Source of the DNA: Prevotellaceae bacterium UBA711
GTDB lineage: Bacteria > Bacteroidota > Bacteroidia > Bacteroidales > Bacteroidaceae
Length of the DNA stretch: 22,052 nt
Assembly (NCBI GenBank): GCA_002297545.1
Contig: DBLZ01000026.1
Coordinates: 1-22,052, forward strand
Direction of reading: 5' to 3'
Below, one piece after another: positions 1-7,467 of this stretch. Positions within the stretch are counted from its first letter, which is position 1. Every line of letters starts with the position of its first letter. A program made the position numbers and the translations under genes. Under the pieces are notes generated by a model. That model was not told the origin of the DNA and made no database searches. It worked only from the letters and a program-made list of their open reading frames with translations.

Positions 1-474
1 AAGTTGGACTCACTGCTTTATGGTTTAGCGGACAGTAATAATTTTTTTAAGTGACTAACATGCAGACTCGAAAGCACAGAAAATCAGTCATAGAATCTAC
101 GGCAATAAGGCTTACTTGAAGAGATAATGATATCTGTAACGACTTACATCAAAAGCATACAAGCACAGCAAAGTTCGAACTAATACATTATTAACATACC
201 TCAAGCATTACATATCTATTCCATTGCGGTCCATCATATATCATGGTAGGAAAGCATTCATTTAAACCTCGGTGGAATTGGGACATAATCCCCAAAGGTC
301 ACTAACCACTAAGATTTGGGACACGCAGCATTCCGCATCATTGTCCCAAATGACATGCCAAACCAGATACAGATCCCTATGACAGACAATATGGGCAACT
401 CTGCCAAGCTGTATCTATAAATTGCTCTAACAACACATCAGAACTCTATGCTGTAATATGACTTACAGCCCCCC
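1..474. other. AT-rich gene-free flank beyond rfbB
   Basis: No coding region is supported in any frame. A hand count of the first 420 bases gives about 39% G+C, clearly lower than the neighbouring genes. The stretch contains three copies of TTGGGACA (278-285 and 316-323 direct, 342-349 inverted) and a small dyad, CTGTAA/TTACAG (451-456 with 463-468), seven bases past the rfbB stop codon. No T-run follows that dyad on the minus strand, so it is not a convincing terminator. It could be decayed mobile DNA or the edge of a polysaccharide locus, but I see no transposase remnant. Confidence 0.5.
314..351. repeat. Perfect 10-bp inverted repeat (ATTTGGGACA)
   Basis: ATTTGGGACA at 314-323 is matched exactly by its complement TGTCCCAAAT at 342-351, with an 18-base loop. 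A third TTGGGACA lies at 278-285. Neither strand shows a following T-run. It may be a protein-binding dyad, an mRNA 3' hairpin of the rfbB transcript, or a remnant of a mobile-element end. Confidence 0.5.
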
Positions 475-1611
475 TCAACGACCAGCATACATACTTTCAT
501 AGTACTTTTCATACTCGCCGGAAGTGATATTATTGAGCCATTCCTCGTTGTCCAAGTACCAGCGGACAGTGCGTTCGATGCCCTCCTCAAACTGAAGGCT
601 GGGTTCCCAGCCCAGTTCGCGCTGTAGTTTGCTGCTGTCTATGGCGTAGCGCGCATCGTGACCAAGACGGTCGGTAACATAGGAAATAAGGTCAAGGTCA
701 GCACCCTCGGAACGACCAAGCAGACGGTCTACGACGCGAACAACCATATGGATGATATCTATATTCTTCCATTCGTTGAAGCCGCCGATGTTGTATGTCT
801 CGGCCGGGGTTCCACGATGGAATATCAAGTCTATGGCACGGGCATGATCTTCAACATAGAGCCAGTCGCGAACATTTTCTCCCCGACCATAGACTGGCAG
901 AGGGCGACGGTGACGGATATTATTGATAAATAAAGGTATCAACTTCTCCGGAAACTGATAGGGGCCGTAGTTATTGGAACAATTTGTAACAACCGTGGGC
1001 ATGCCGTAGGTGTCGTGAAAGGCACGAACGAAATGGTCACTGGACGCCTTGGAGGCACTATATGGAGAGTGCGGATTGTACTTGGTGGCCTCAGTAAAGA
1101 ATTCGGTGCCATAGGCCATGTGATGCTGCGTGGAAGAGGCAGTAGTGGTAAACGGAGGCTGCACTCCTTCGGGGCAATTCATAGTCAGAGCTCCATACAC
1201 CTCGTCTGTGGAAATGTGATAAAACATCTTGCCCTCATAGCGCTCTGGCAAAGATTCCCAATACAGTTTGGCAGCCTGCAGAAGACTGAGCGTACCCATG
1301 ACATTGGTGCGGGCAAAAGTGAACGGATCCTTGATGCTACGATCCACGTGACTTTCGGCAGCCAAATGGATGATACCGTCAACGTGTTCGCGTTGCATCA
1401 GGGCATGGAAAGCATCGAAATCACAGATGTCCATACGAACAAATGAATAATTTGGACGCAGCTCCACGTCCTTCAGATTAGCCAGATTGCCGGCATAAGT
1501 CAGCTTGTCAAGATTGATGATATGATAGTCGGGGTACTTGTTGACAAACAAGCGCACGACATGGCTGCCTATAAAACCGGCTCCGCCGGTGATGACTATG
1601 CTTCTCTTCAT
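475..1611 (-). CDS. rfbB: dTDP-glucose 4,6-dehydratase
   Basis: A cytoplasmic NAD-dependent short-chain dehydrogenase that turns dTDP-D-glucose into dTDP-4-keto-6-deoxy-D-glucose, the second step of dTDP-L-rhamnose synthesis. The 378-residue product has the Rossmann motif GGAGFIG at residues 9-15, STDEVYG at 134-140 and the catalytic pair in YSASK (Tyr184, Lys188). NNYGPYQFPEKL near 213-224 is typical of the family. Compared with the E. coli enzyme it has a longer loop at about 141-180, which I recall as common in Bacteroidota homologues. It lies 78 bases after rfbC on the same strand, with a 14-bp hairpin in the gap, so expression relative to rfbC may differ. The ATG start gives the expected MKRSIVITGG opening. 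The family assignment is very secure. Confidence 0.97.
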   Translation of the reverse strand: MKRSIVITGGAGFIGSHVVRLFVNKYPDYHIINLDKLTYAGNLANLKDVELRPNYSFVRMDICDFDAFHALMQREHVDGIIHLAAESHVDRSIKDPFTFARTNVMGTLSLLQAAKLYWESLPERYEGKMFYHISTDEVYGALTMNCPEGVQPPFTTTASSTQHHMAYGTEFFTEATKYNPHSPYSASKASSDHFVRAFHDTYGMPTVVTNCSNNYGPYQFPEKLIPLFINNIRHRRPLPVYGRGENVRDWLYVEDHARAIDLIFHRGTPAETYNIGGFNEWKNIDIIHMVVRVVDRLLGRSEGADLDLISYVTDRLGHDARYAIDSSKLQRELGWEPSLQFEEGIERTVRWYLDNEEWLNNITSGEYEKYYESMYAGR

Positions 1612-1641
1612 GATGGAATAACTATGGTAGTGTATGACATA

Positions 1642-1692
1642 TAATCATATAGCCCAGGGCATCACTTCGCTTTGCCACGGGCTATATGATTA
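1642..1692 (-). other. Long hairpin between rfbC and rfbB
   Basis: A perfect 14-bp inverted repeat pairs 1642-1655 (TAATCATATAGCCC) with 1679-1692. A further 4-bp inner stem (GGCA 1658-1661 with TGCC 1673-1676) lies beyond two mismatches, leaving an 11-base loop. The distal arm contains the TAA stop codon of rfbC. No T-run follows on the transcribed minus strand, so this is not a classical intrinsic terminator. It more likely stabilises or processes the rfbC-rfbB message, or attenuates rfbB. Confidence 0.7.
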
Positions 1693-2262
1693 CCGTGCAT
1701 CCTGCGCGTTGAAGGTAAAGGGACTGGCAAAATCCTTGAACAGCATGTGTCTGGTATCCTTTTCCGATAGTATGGCTCGATCCTCTGGTATGCCCCAATC
1801 TATACCCAGGCTGTGGTCAAGGATACTTATACCATCGTCTGCCTCGGGGTGATAGAACTGGTCGCACTTATACTGAAAAACGGCCGTCTCGCTCAGCACC
1901 GCAAAGCCATGTGCCAAGCCCCTGGATATAAAGAACTGACGATGATTCTCCGCCGTCAGTTCAACGGCAACATGCTGTCCGTATGTAGGTGACCCGAGAC
2001 GAATGTCCACGGCCACATCCAGGACACGGCCGCAGACACAGCGCACCAACTTGCTCTGTGCAAAAGGTGGACGCTGAAAATGCAGACCGCGCATCACACC
2101 GTAGGTACTCATACTCTCGTTATCCTGTACGAAATCCACATGACCTACCTTCTCGTCAAACTCCTTTTGAGAAAATGACTCGAAGAAATAGCCGCGCGCA
2201 TCACGGAATATCCTCGGCTCCAGGATCAAGACTCCTTCTATGCCGGTCTCAATTACCTCCAT
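1690..2262 (-). CDS. rfbC: dTDP-4-dehydrorhamnose 3,5-epimerase
   Basis: A cupin-fold epimerase that inverts C3 and C5 of dTDP-4-keto-6-deoxyglucose, the third step of dTDP-L-rhamnose synthesis, in the cytoplasm. The 190 residues match the usual family length. Family signatures include the N-terminal PRIFRDARGYFFESF, then MRGLHFQ carrying the catalytic histidine region, GRVLDVAVDIR, and FISRGLAHGFAVLS in the second half of the barrel. The ATG start gives the canonical MEVIET opening. It overlaps the 3' end of bcp by 14 bases, so translation is probably coupled. The bases GGAGGTAATTGA just after the ATG serve both as rfbC codons and as the bcp end. The C-terminal FTFNAQDAR tail is unremarkable. 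Confidence 0.96.
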   Translation of the reverse strand: MEVIETGIEGVLILEPRIFRDARGYFFESFSQKEFDEKVGHVDFVQDNESMSTYGVMRGLHFQRPPFAQSKLVRCVCGRVLDVAVDIRLGSPTYGQHVAVELTAENHRQFFISRGLAHGFAVLSETAVFQYKCDQFYHPEADDGISILDHSLGIDWGIPEDRAILSEKDTRHMLFKDFASPFTFNAQDAR

Positions 2263-2716
2263 TTACGTATGCCAGTATTTGCTCTGCATGTATCTTGGTT
2301 TTTATCTCCTTGGGAGTAAAAATCTTCTCTATCACGCCATCCTCGTTGACTAGATATGTGGTGCGCAATATGCCTATGGTGTGACGGCCGCAAGCCACCT
2401 TCTCGCCCCAGCAGCCTAACTGTTGCAACAGCGTGGTGTCAGTGTCTGCTATCAGAGGGAATTCCAGACCGTTGGCCTCGGCAAACTTCTTCTGCAAGGT
2501 TTCCTTGTCCTTGCTGACGCCAATGATGGCATAGCCTGCGGCCTCCAGTTCCTGCTTGTGAGCCTGCAGCGAACATGCCTCAGCAGTACAACCGGAAGTA
2601 TTGGCCTTAGGGTAAGAATAGAGTACCATCTTGCGACCACGGTAGTCCTCGGCCTTGATTTCATTGCCGTCCTGGTCACGACCCAATATCTCGGGTATCT
2701 TGTCTCCTACGTTCAT
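2249..2716 (-). CDS. bcp: Thioredoxin-dependent thiol peroxidase, BCP/PrxQ type
   Basis: A peroxiredoxin that reduces hydrogen peroxide and organic hydroperoxides using thioredoxin, in the cytoplasm. The 155-residue protein has the BCP motif around the peroxidatic cysteine, SYPKANTSGCTAEAC, with Cys43 as peroxidatic and Cys48 as the likely resolving residue five positions later. The fold continues through IIGVSKDKE and the ADTD element. The family usually has 150-160 residues. It overlaps rfbC by 14 bases and follows the kbl terminator, so it probably opens a bcp-rfbC-rfbB unit. I found no consensus Bacteroides promoter in the 120-base gap upstream, which leaves its promoter unclear. Linkage of a peroxidase to rhamnose genes looks incidental. 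Confidence 0.95.
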   Translation of the reverse strand: MNVGDKIPEILGRDQDGNEIKAEDYRGRKMVLYSYPKANTSGCTAEACSLQAHKQELEAAGYAIIGVSKDKETLQKKFAEANGLEFPLIADTDTTLLQQLGCWGEKVACGRHTIGILRTTYLVNEDGVIEKIFTPKEIKTKIHAEQILAYVNGGN

Positions 2717-2762
2717 AACATCTATGTCTATTATAATATATTACAATGTATATGCCACGTCC

Positions 2763-2817
2763 AAAAAAGCCGTCCACCGAAGACCGTCTATGTGTAGGAC
2801 GAAGTCCGGCGGACGGC
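2763..2817 (-). terminator. Intrinsic terminator of kbl
   Basis: On the minus strand, 20 bases past the kbl stop, GCCGTCC (2769-2775) pairs with GGACGGC (2811-2817). The stem continues with CCG/CGG, GAC/GTC and CGTC/GACG, interrupted by one mismatch and short AA bulges, and is capped by a 9-base loop. It is followed directly by six T residues (A run at 2763-2768 on the plus strand). This is the best intrinsic terminator in the window and separates kbl from bcp. Confidence 0.88.
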
Positions 2818-2836
2818 AGTATGCGTCTGGCCATGC

Positions 2837-4024
2837 TTACTTCAGCACGCCCATCTCTTTGCCAATTTTAGTGAAAGCTGCGATACATTTGTCCAGGTGC
2901 TCACGCTCGTGTCCGGCAGAAACCTGCACGCGGATACGTGCCTGATCCTTGGGAACCACGGGATAGTAGAAACCTGTAACATAGATACCCTCATCCTGCA
3001 GACGTGCGGCAAAGTCCTGGCTCAGCTTGGCATCATAGAGCATTACGGCGCAAATGGCACTCTGTGTGGGCTTGATGTCAAAGCCGGCAGCTATCATCTT
3101 ATCGCGGAAATAGTTGACGTTCTCCACCAGTTTGTCATGTATAGCGTTGCTCTCTTTCAGCATACGGAACATCTCTATGCCCGCACCAACCAATGACGGA
3201 GCCAAAGAGTTGGAGAAGAGGTAGGGACGGCTACGCTGACGCAGGAGGTCTATGATTTCCTTACGGCCTGTAGTGAAACCACCCATGGCACCACCGAAGC
3301 TCTTGCCAAGTGTACCTGTGTAAATGTCCACACGTCCATAGGTATTGAAGAATTCACTCACGCCGTGACCCGTAGCACCTACCACACCGGCAGAGTGACT
3401 TTCGTCCACCATCACCAGAGCATCATACTTCTCCGCCAGGTCACAAATCTTGTCCATAGGAGCCACGTTGCCGTCCATAGAGAACACGCCATCGGTAACG
3501 ATGATGCGGAAACGCTGTGCCTGTGCCTCCTGAAGACACTTCTCCAACTCCTCCATATTGGCGTTGGCATAGCGATAGCGCTTGGCTTTGCACAGACGCA
3601 CCCCATCAATAATGGAAGCGTGGTTCAAGGCATCGGATATGATGGCATCCTCCTCGGTCAGCAGGGGTTCGAAGACACCGCCGTTGGCATCGAAGCAAGC
3701 AGCATAAAGGATGGTATCTTCGGTCTTGAAATACTCGCTGATTTCAGCTTCCAGCACCTTATGGATGTCTGCGGTACCGCAGATAAAGCGCACACTGGAC
3801 ATACCGAAACCACGACTGTCCAAAGATTTCTTGGCTGCTTCGATCAGGCGAGGATTGTTGGACAAGCCCAGGTAGTTGTTGGCACAGAAGTTCAGCACTT
3901 CCTTTCCACCCACCTGAATGGCTGCCTGCTGAGGGCTTTCGATGAGACGCTCGTTCTTGTAAAGTCCTGCTTCCTTAATCTCGGCCAAAGTTTGGCAGAG
4001 ATGCTCTTTCATTTTTCCGTACAT
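2837..4024 (-). CDS. kbl: Glycine C-acetyltransferase (2-amino-3-ketobutyrate CoA ligase)
   Basis: A PLP-dependent alpha-oxoamine synthase that cleaves 2-amino-3-ketobutyrate with CoA to glycine and acetyl-CoA, the second step of threonine degradation. The 395 residues can be aligned by eye along their whole length with E. coli Kbl. They include NFCANNYLGL (46-55), SVRFICGT (77-84), ISDALNHASIIDGVRLCKAKRYRYAN in the middle, DESHSAG (207-213) and the PLP lysine in GTLGKSFGG (Lys241). The C-terminal GIYVTGFYYPVVP also matches. No threonine dehydrogenase (tdh) lies nearby, so the partner must be elsewhere or the substrate comes from another route. The start MYGKMKEHL fits the family; Met5 is an alternative. 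Two promoters lie upstream, and a strong terminator follows. Confidence 0.97.
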   Translation of the reverse strand: MYGKMKEHLCQTLAEIKEAGLYKNERLIESPQQAAIQVGGKEVLNFCANNYLGLSNNPRLIEAAKKSLDSRGFGMSSVRFICGTADIHKVLEAEISEYFKTEDTILYAACFDANGGVFEPLLTEEDAIISDALNHASIIDGVRLCKAKRYRYANANMEELEKCLQEAQAQRFRIIVTDGVFSMDGNVAPMDKICDLAEKYDALVMVDESHSAGVVGATGHGVSEFFNTYGRVDIYTGTLGKSFGGAMGGFTTGRKEIIDLLRQRSRPYLFSNSLAPSLVGAGIEMFRMLKESNAIHDKLVENVNYFRDKMIAAGFDIKPTQSAICAVMLYDAKLSQDFAARLQDEGIYVTGFYYPVVPKDQARIRVQVSAGHEREHLDKCIAAFTKIGKEMGVLK

Positions 4025-4110
4025 AGTATACTCTATATTAGTAATGTTATTATGACTGCCTTAGCCCGCCTCCCGCATGCCAATGGCACGGTTCGTCCGG
4101 GAATACGTCC

Positions 4111-4141
4111 CAAAGTTACACATTTTTGTCCACTTGACAAA
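4111..4141 (-). promoter_or_regulatory. Proximal kbl promoter
   Basis: On the minus strand, TTTG (4138-4141) is followed after 19 bases by TAACTTTG (4111-4118). This is a full match to the Bacteroides -33/-7 consensus. Transcription should start near 4105, giving about 80 bases of leader before the kbl ATG. Confidence 0.85.
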
Positions 4142-4323
4142 AGATTAGGCATGGTTATTTAAGCAAAAACATTTCCGACAAGTCGTAACCAGCCATGTCA
4201 AGTGCACATGCCTGCCTGTATTATGCCCCGGATATCAGGGTGTGAACTGCCTTAGAAAGACACCACGCCCACATCGCTGCCCGCCCCCACCGTATCCCTT
4301 TTCACAAGTCGCCGTCATCCACA

Positions 4324-4355
4324 CAAATATAAGAGGGAATGTGTTTTTTGTCAAA
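4324..4355 (-). promoter_or_regulatory. Distal minus-strand promoter facing kbl
   Basis: On the minus strand, TTTG (4352-4355) is followed after 20 bases by TATATTTG (4324-4331), again a full consensus match. Transcription would start near 4317. The only gene downstream on that strand is kbl, about 290 bases away, so it is either a second kbl promoter with a long leader or the promoter of an unannotated small RNA. Confidence 0.75.
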
Positions 4356-4400
4356 AAATGCTAACACTCGCACCAAAGTATTTACAAAAGCAAAAGCACA

Positions 4401-4432
4401 TTTGGACAATATAGCAAATAGGCATACATTTG
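4401..4432 (+). promoter_or_regulatory. Promoter of the PepSY-like gene
   Basis: TTTG (4401-4404), 20 bases, TACATTTG (4425-4432): a full Bacteroides consensus on the plus strand. Transcription should start near 4438, giving a leader of about 130 bases before the ATG at 4572. It is back to back with the distal minus-strand promoter, 45 bases away. Confidence 0.82.
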
Positions 4433-4571
4433 ACATGGAAAAGGTGAGTAAATGCGCCATCTACAGTACAGGCACGGGGCGCAAGCGAATACCCCACCTA
4501 ATTATATACGCCTCTACAAAAGCGGCGATACACCGATAATACACATAACAACTAAAACTTGACACCACACC

Positions 4572-5018
4572 ATGAAAAAGACATTATTTTTCACCCTTGT
4601 TATCATCTTCTCAGCCCTCGCCACACAGGCCGTTAGGGCGCAAAACCGCAATAGTCTGCCCGATAACGCCAAGGAATACATCTCACGTCACTTCCAAAGC
4701 AGCACCATCAACCATTACGAAAAGGAGGCCGAACTCTTGGATATGGAGCACAAGGTGTACATCAACCACAACGGCGCATCCTTCCGCTTGGAGTTCGACA
4801 AATACGGGAACATAACCGAAATAAGTTCCCTCGACAACCGAACTCCGCTACCACAATCCGTGTTGCCAGTAAAGATCACCCAACATGTCCGGCAGACGTA
4901 TCCCAACGCCAACATCGTGGAATGGGAAAAGAAACGCAGCACACAGGCAATAGAGTTGGACAACGGCGTGGAACTGATTTACAACCGCCGGGGAGATTTC
5001 TTGCGAGTGGATGACTGA
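4572..5018 (+). CDS. Exported PepSY-like domain protein
   Basis: A small protein of 148 residues with a Sec signal peptide: KK, then a hydrophobic stretch, then a probable cleavage after AVRA near residue 23. The rest resembles the PepSY-like family of Bacteroidota (putative beta-lactamase-inhibitor-like fold). It shows two related halves: LPDNAKEYISRHF followed by FRLEFDKYGNITEI, then LPQSVLPVKITQHV followed by VELIYNRRGDFLRVDD. The expected location is the periplasm or outer-membrane face; no lipobox cysteine is seen. The function of these proteins is not known; inhibition of a protease or binding of a cell-wall component is only a guess from the fold. It has its own consensus promoter and is convergent with ugd, 30 bases away, with no terminator visible between them. 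Confidence 0.88.
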   Translation: MKKTLFFTLVIIFSALATQAVRAQNRNSLPDNAKEYISRHFQSSTINHYEKEAELLDMEHKVYINHNGASFRLEFDKYGNITEISSLDNRTPLPQSVLPVKITQHVRQTYPNANIVEWEKKRSTQAIELDNGVELIYNRRGDFLRVDD

Positions 5019-5048
5019 TGTTACCTTTGTCGCACTTAGGCTCAGTAC

Positions 5049-6404
5049 TCAGTCCCGACGGAATATATCGCGCGTGTAGACCTTTTCTTTCACGTCATCC
5101 AGAACGGAATCATAACGGTTGGCTATGATGGCACGGCTCATGGCCTTGAAGCGGCCAAGATCGTTCACCACCTGAGACCCGAAGAACATGGCGCCGTCCT
5201 CCAAAGTAGGTTCAAATATGATGACCTGCGCGCCCTTGGCCTTGATACGCTTCATGATCCCCTGAATGGCACTCTGTCGGAAGTTGTCTGAGTTGCTCTT
5301 CATCGTCAGGCGATAAATGCCTATTACAGGGGCCTCCATGGCCTCTCCCGAGGCAGAGTGGACATACTGATTGTTAGCGCTATAGCCATACCACCCGGCA
5401 CGGCGGAGTACGGCATCGGCAATATAGTCCTTTCGTGTACGATTGCTCTCCACGATGGCCGTCATCATCTGCTGCGGCACATTCTGATAGTTGGCCAGCA
5501 GTTGTTTGGTATCCTTGGGCAGACAATAGCCGCCGTAGCCGAAACTCGGATTATTGTAATGGGTGCCGATACGTGGGTCAAGGCCGATGCCCTGTATTAT
5601 GGCGGCAGAATCCAGTCCCTTCATCTCCGCATAAGTATCCAACTCATTGAAGTAGCTGACACGCAGAGCCAGGTAAGTGTTGGCAAACAGTTTCACGGCC
5701 TCGGCCTCCTTGGTGCCCATGAACAGACAGTCAATGTTCTCCTTAATGGCTCCCTGCTGCAACAGGCGACCAAAAGTGCGGGCAGCATCCTCCAGATCGG
5801 GAGCGGCAATGTCTCTGATGGCGTCGTTCATCATACTATCCTCTTCGGAGGCATCTATTGTACGCGGATAGCCCACGATTATGCGCGAAGGATATAGGTT
5901 GTCGTACAAAGCCTTACTCTCGCGGAGGAACTCGGGCGAGAAGAGCAACCTCAACTTGCGGTCGGTCCAACCACGCTGAGCAAAGACGTCAGCATACTTG
6001 GCATAAAGCGAACGTGTATAGCCCACAGGTATGGTGGACTTGATCACCATGGTTGCCTGAGGATTCACTTCCAGCACCAGGTCTATCACGTCTTCTATGT
6101 GGTGCGTGTCAAAGAAGTTCTTGACCGGGTCATAATTGGTAGGCACTGCTATCACCACATAGTCGGCATCGGCGTATGCCGCGGCGCCATCCAGCGTAGC
6201 CGTCAGGTCCAGTTGCTTCTCGGCAAAGTACTTTTCTATGTATTCGTCCTGAATGGGCGAAACGCGACGGTTAATTTTATCCACCTTCTCCGGCAGAACG
6301 TCCACAGACAACACACTATGGTGCTGCGACAGCAACGTGGCTATGCTCAAGCCTACATAGCCTGTACCGGCCACGGCTATCTTCAACTCATCAAATTCTC
6401 TCAT
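5049..6404 (-). CDS. ugd: UDP-glucose 6-dehydrogenase
   Basis: An NAD-dependent four-electron dehydrogenase that oxidises UDP-glucose to UDP-glucuronate, a precursor for capsule or exopolysaccharide. The 451-residue protein follows E. coli Ugd closely. It has the Rossmann motif AGTGYVGLS (12-20), VIKSTIPVG (120-128), LFSPEFLRESKALYDNL (154-170), KLFANTYLALRVSYFNELDTY and the catalytic cysteine in GYGGYCLPKDTKQLLANY (Cys294). The C-terminal IGIYRLTMKSNSDNFR and QGIMKRIKAKG also match. It is about 60 residues longer than the E. coli enzyme, mainly because of inserts near 181-205 and 336-357. It begins 25 bases after rfbA, so the two form one unit. A related nucleotide-sugar dehydrogenase specificity cannot be wholly excluded. 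Confidence 0.95.
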   Translation of the reverse strand: MREFDELKIAVAGTGYVGLSIATLLSQHHSVLSVDVLPEKVDKINRRVSPIQDEYIEKYFAEKQLDLTATLDGAAAYADADYVVIAVPTNYDPVKNFFDTHHIEDVIDLVLEVNPQATMVIKSTIPVGYTRSLYAKYADVFAQRGWTDRKLRLLFSPEFLRESKALYDNLYPSRIIVGYPRTIDASEEDSMMNDAIRDIAAPDLEDAARTFGRLLQQGAIKENIDCLFMGTKEAEAVKLFANTYLALRVSYFNELDTYAEMKGLDSAAIIQGIGLDPRIGTHYNNPSFGYGGYCLPKDTKQLLANYQNVPQQMMTAIVESNRTRKDYIADAVLRRAGWYGYSANNQYVHSASGEAMEAPVIGIYRLTMKSNSDNFRQSAIQGIMKRIKAKGAQVIIFEPTLEDGAMFFGSQVVNDLGRFKAMSRAIIANRYDSVLDDVKEKVYTRDIFRRD

Positions 6405-6429
6405 GTATTCTTGCCATTTGGTCAGGGCG

Positions 6430-7323
6430 TCATCGGCGTGTGCCCTTCAGTTCGTCTATCACCTTCAGCAGGTATTGCCCGTACTGGTTCTTCAGCATTG
6501 GTTCGGCCAGTTTGCGCATGCGTTCCTCCGTAATCCAACCCTGGCGATAAGCTATGCCCTCGAGACAGCCTATCTTCAGGCCCTGACGCTTCTCCAGCAC
6601 TTCTATATATGTAGATGCCTCGCTCAGCGAGTCGTGTGTACCGGTATCCAGCCATGCAAAGCCGCGAGCCATGGTCTGCACCTTCAGTTCGCCCTGCTGC
6701 AGAAAATGCTGGTTTACGGTGGTTATCTCGTACTCTCCCCGTGCCGAGGGCTTTATATTCTTGGCCACTTCCACCACCTTGTTGGGATAGAAATAAAGTC
6801 CAACCACAGCATAATTGCTGCGCGGCCGCTCGGGTTTCTCCTCTATAGACAGGCAGTTACCCTTGTCATCGAACTCAGCCACACCATAACGTTCGGGATC
6901 ATTGACCCAATAACCGAAGACCGTGGCCTTGCCTTCCTCTGTAACGGTGCTCACAGCCTCGCGAAGCATCCCCGTGAAGCCTGCGCCATGAAAGATATTA
7001 TCACCCAGCACCAAACATACGCTATCGTCGCCTATAAAGTCCGCACCGATGGTAAACGCCTGTGCCAGACCGTCGGGCGAAGGCTGCTCGGCGTACGAGA
7101 ACCGTACTCCGTAGTCCGACCCATCGCCCAGCAGGCGTTTGAAACCGGGCAGGTCAAAGGGCGTGGATATAATAAGTATCTCGCGTATGCCCGCCAGCAT
7201 CAGCACGCTAATGGGATAATAGACCATCGGCTTGTCGTAGATGGGCATCAATTGTTTGGATATGCCTTTTGTGATAGGGTACAAGCGTGTTCCTGAGCCG
7301 CCTGCCAGCACAATACCTTTCAT
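6430..7323 (-). CDS. rfbA: Glucose-1-phosphate thymidylyltransferase
   Basis: This enzyme makes dTDP-glucose from glucose 1-phosphate and dTTP, the first step of dTDP-L-rhamnose synthesis. The 297 residues show the nucleotidyltransferase signature LAGGSGTRLYPIT at 6-18, then KQLMPIYDKPMVYYPISVLM, VLGDNIFHG, FGYWVNDPERYGVAEFD and EEKPERPRSNYAVVGLYFY. The product-binding region LDTGTHDSLSEAS also matches the RfbA family. Length is normal. The promoter lies just upstream and gives a leader of about 25 bases. The gene is followed by ugd, so glucose 1-phosphate derived sugars of both the dTDP and UDP type are made from one transcript. Other rhamnose genes are about 4 kb away rather than adjacent, which is unusual. 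Confidence 0.97.
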   Translation of the reverse strand: MKGIVLAGGSGTRLYPITKGISKQLMPIYDKPMVYYPISVLMLAGIREILIISTPFDLPGFKRLLGDGSDYGVRFSYAEQPSPDGLAQAFTIGADFIGDDSVCLVLGDNIFHGAGFTGMLREAVSTVTEEGKATVFGYWVNDPERYGVAEFDDKGNCLSIEEKPERPRSNYAVVGLYFYPNKVVEVAKNIKPSARGEYEITTVNQHFLQQGELKVQTMARGFAWLDTGTHDSLSEASTYIEVLEKRQGLKIGCLEGIAYRQGWITEERMRKLAEPMLKNQYGQYLLKVIDELKGTRR

Positions 7324-7352
7324 ATTGATGTGGAGTTAGGTGTTTTGTCCTG

Positions 7353-7384
7353 TAAAGGTAGTGATTTGTATTGACATTGGCAAA
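7353..7384 (-). promoter_or_regulatory. rfbA-ugd promoter
   Basis: On the minus strand, TTTG (7381-7384) is followed after 20 bases by TACCTTTA (7353-7360), one base off the TAnnTTTG consensus. Transcription would start near 7347, about 24 bases before the rfbA ATG. It separates rfbA-ugd from the radical SAM gene upstream. Confidence 0.72.
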
Positions 7385-7467
7385 CTAATGGTGCATTTTA
7401 TCTCTACTGACATACTATTTAGCATGCCACGACACGCCAAAAAGGCCCCACATGAGACTGAGACATG

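Larger units (their letters stand above)
4025..4571. other. Divergent intergenic region with three promoters
   Basis: This 547-base stretch separates kbl (minus) from the PepSY-like gene (plus). It has no convincing coding sequence. It holds two minus-strand promoters and one plus-strand promoter, each matching the Bacteroides consensus. The distal minus promoter would give a leader of roughly 290 bases before kbl. Reading that leader I find only a 17-codon open frame with no obvious amino-acid bias. The plus-strand gene has a leader of about 130 bases. Confidence 0.7.

Noticed and set aside
280..293. A 14-base sequence, GGGACATAATCCCC, shared with 19648-19661
   Set aside because: The second copy is coding sequence within the DUF554 gene. 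In 22 kb a chance 14-base match is about as likely as not.
2743..2765. Promoter for bcp using TTTG at 2762-2765
   Set aside because: The only -7-like sequence, TACATTGT, is 11 bases away instead of 19-21 and mismatched. The TTTG is part of the kbl terminator T-run.
4339..4539. 66-codon plus-strand frame in the kbl upstream region
   Set aside because: It begins upstream of the mapped plus-strand promoter, contains that promoter, and has no protein-like features.
5022..5029. TACCTTTG on the plus strand between the PepSY-like gene and ugd
   Set aside because: It has no -33 partner and no gene follows on that strand, since ugd is convergent.
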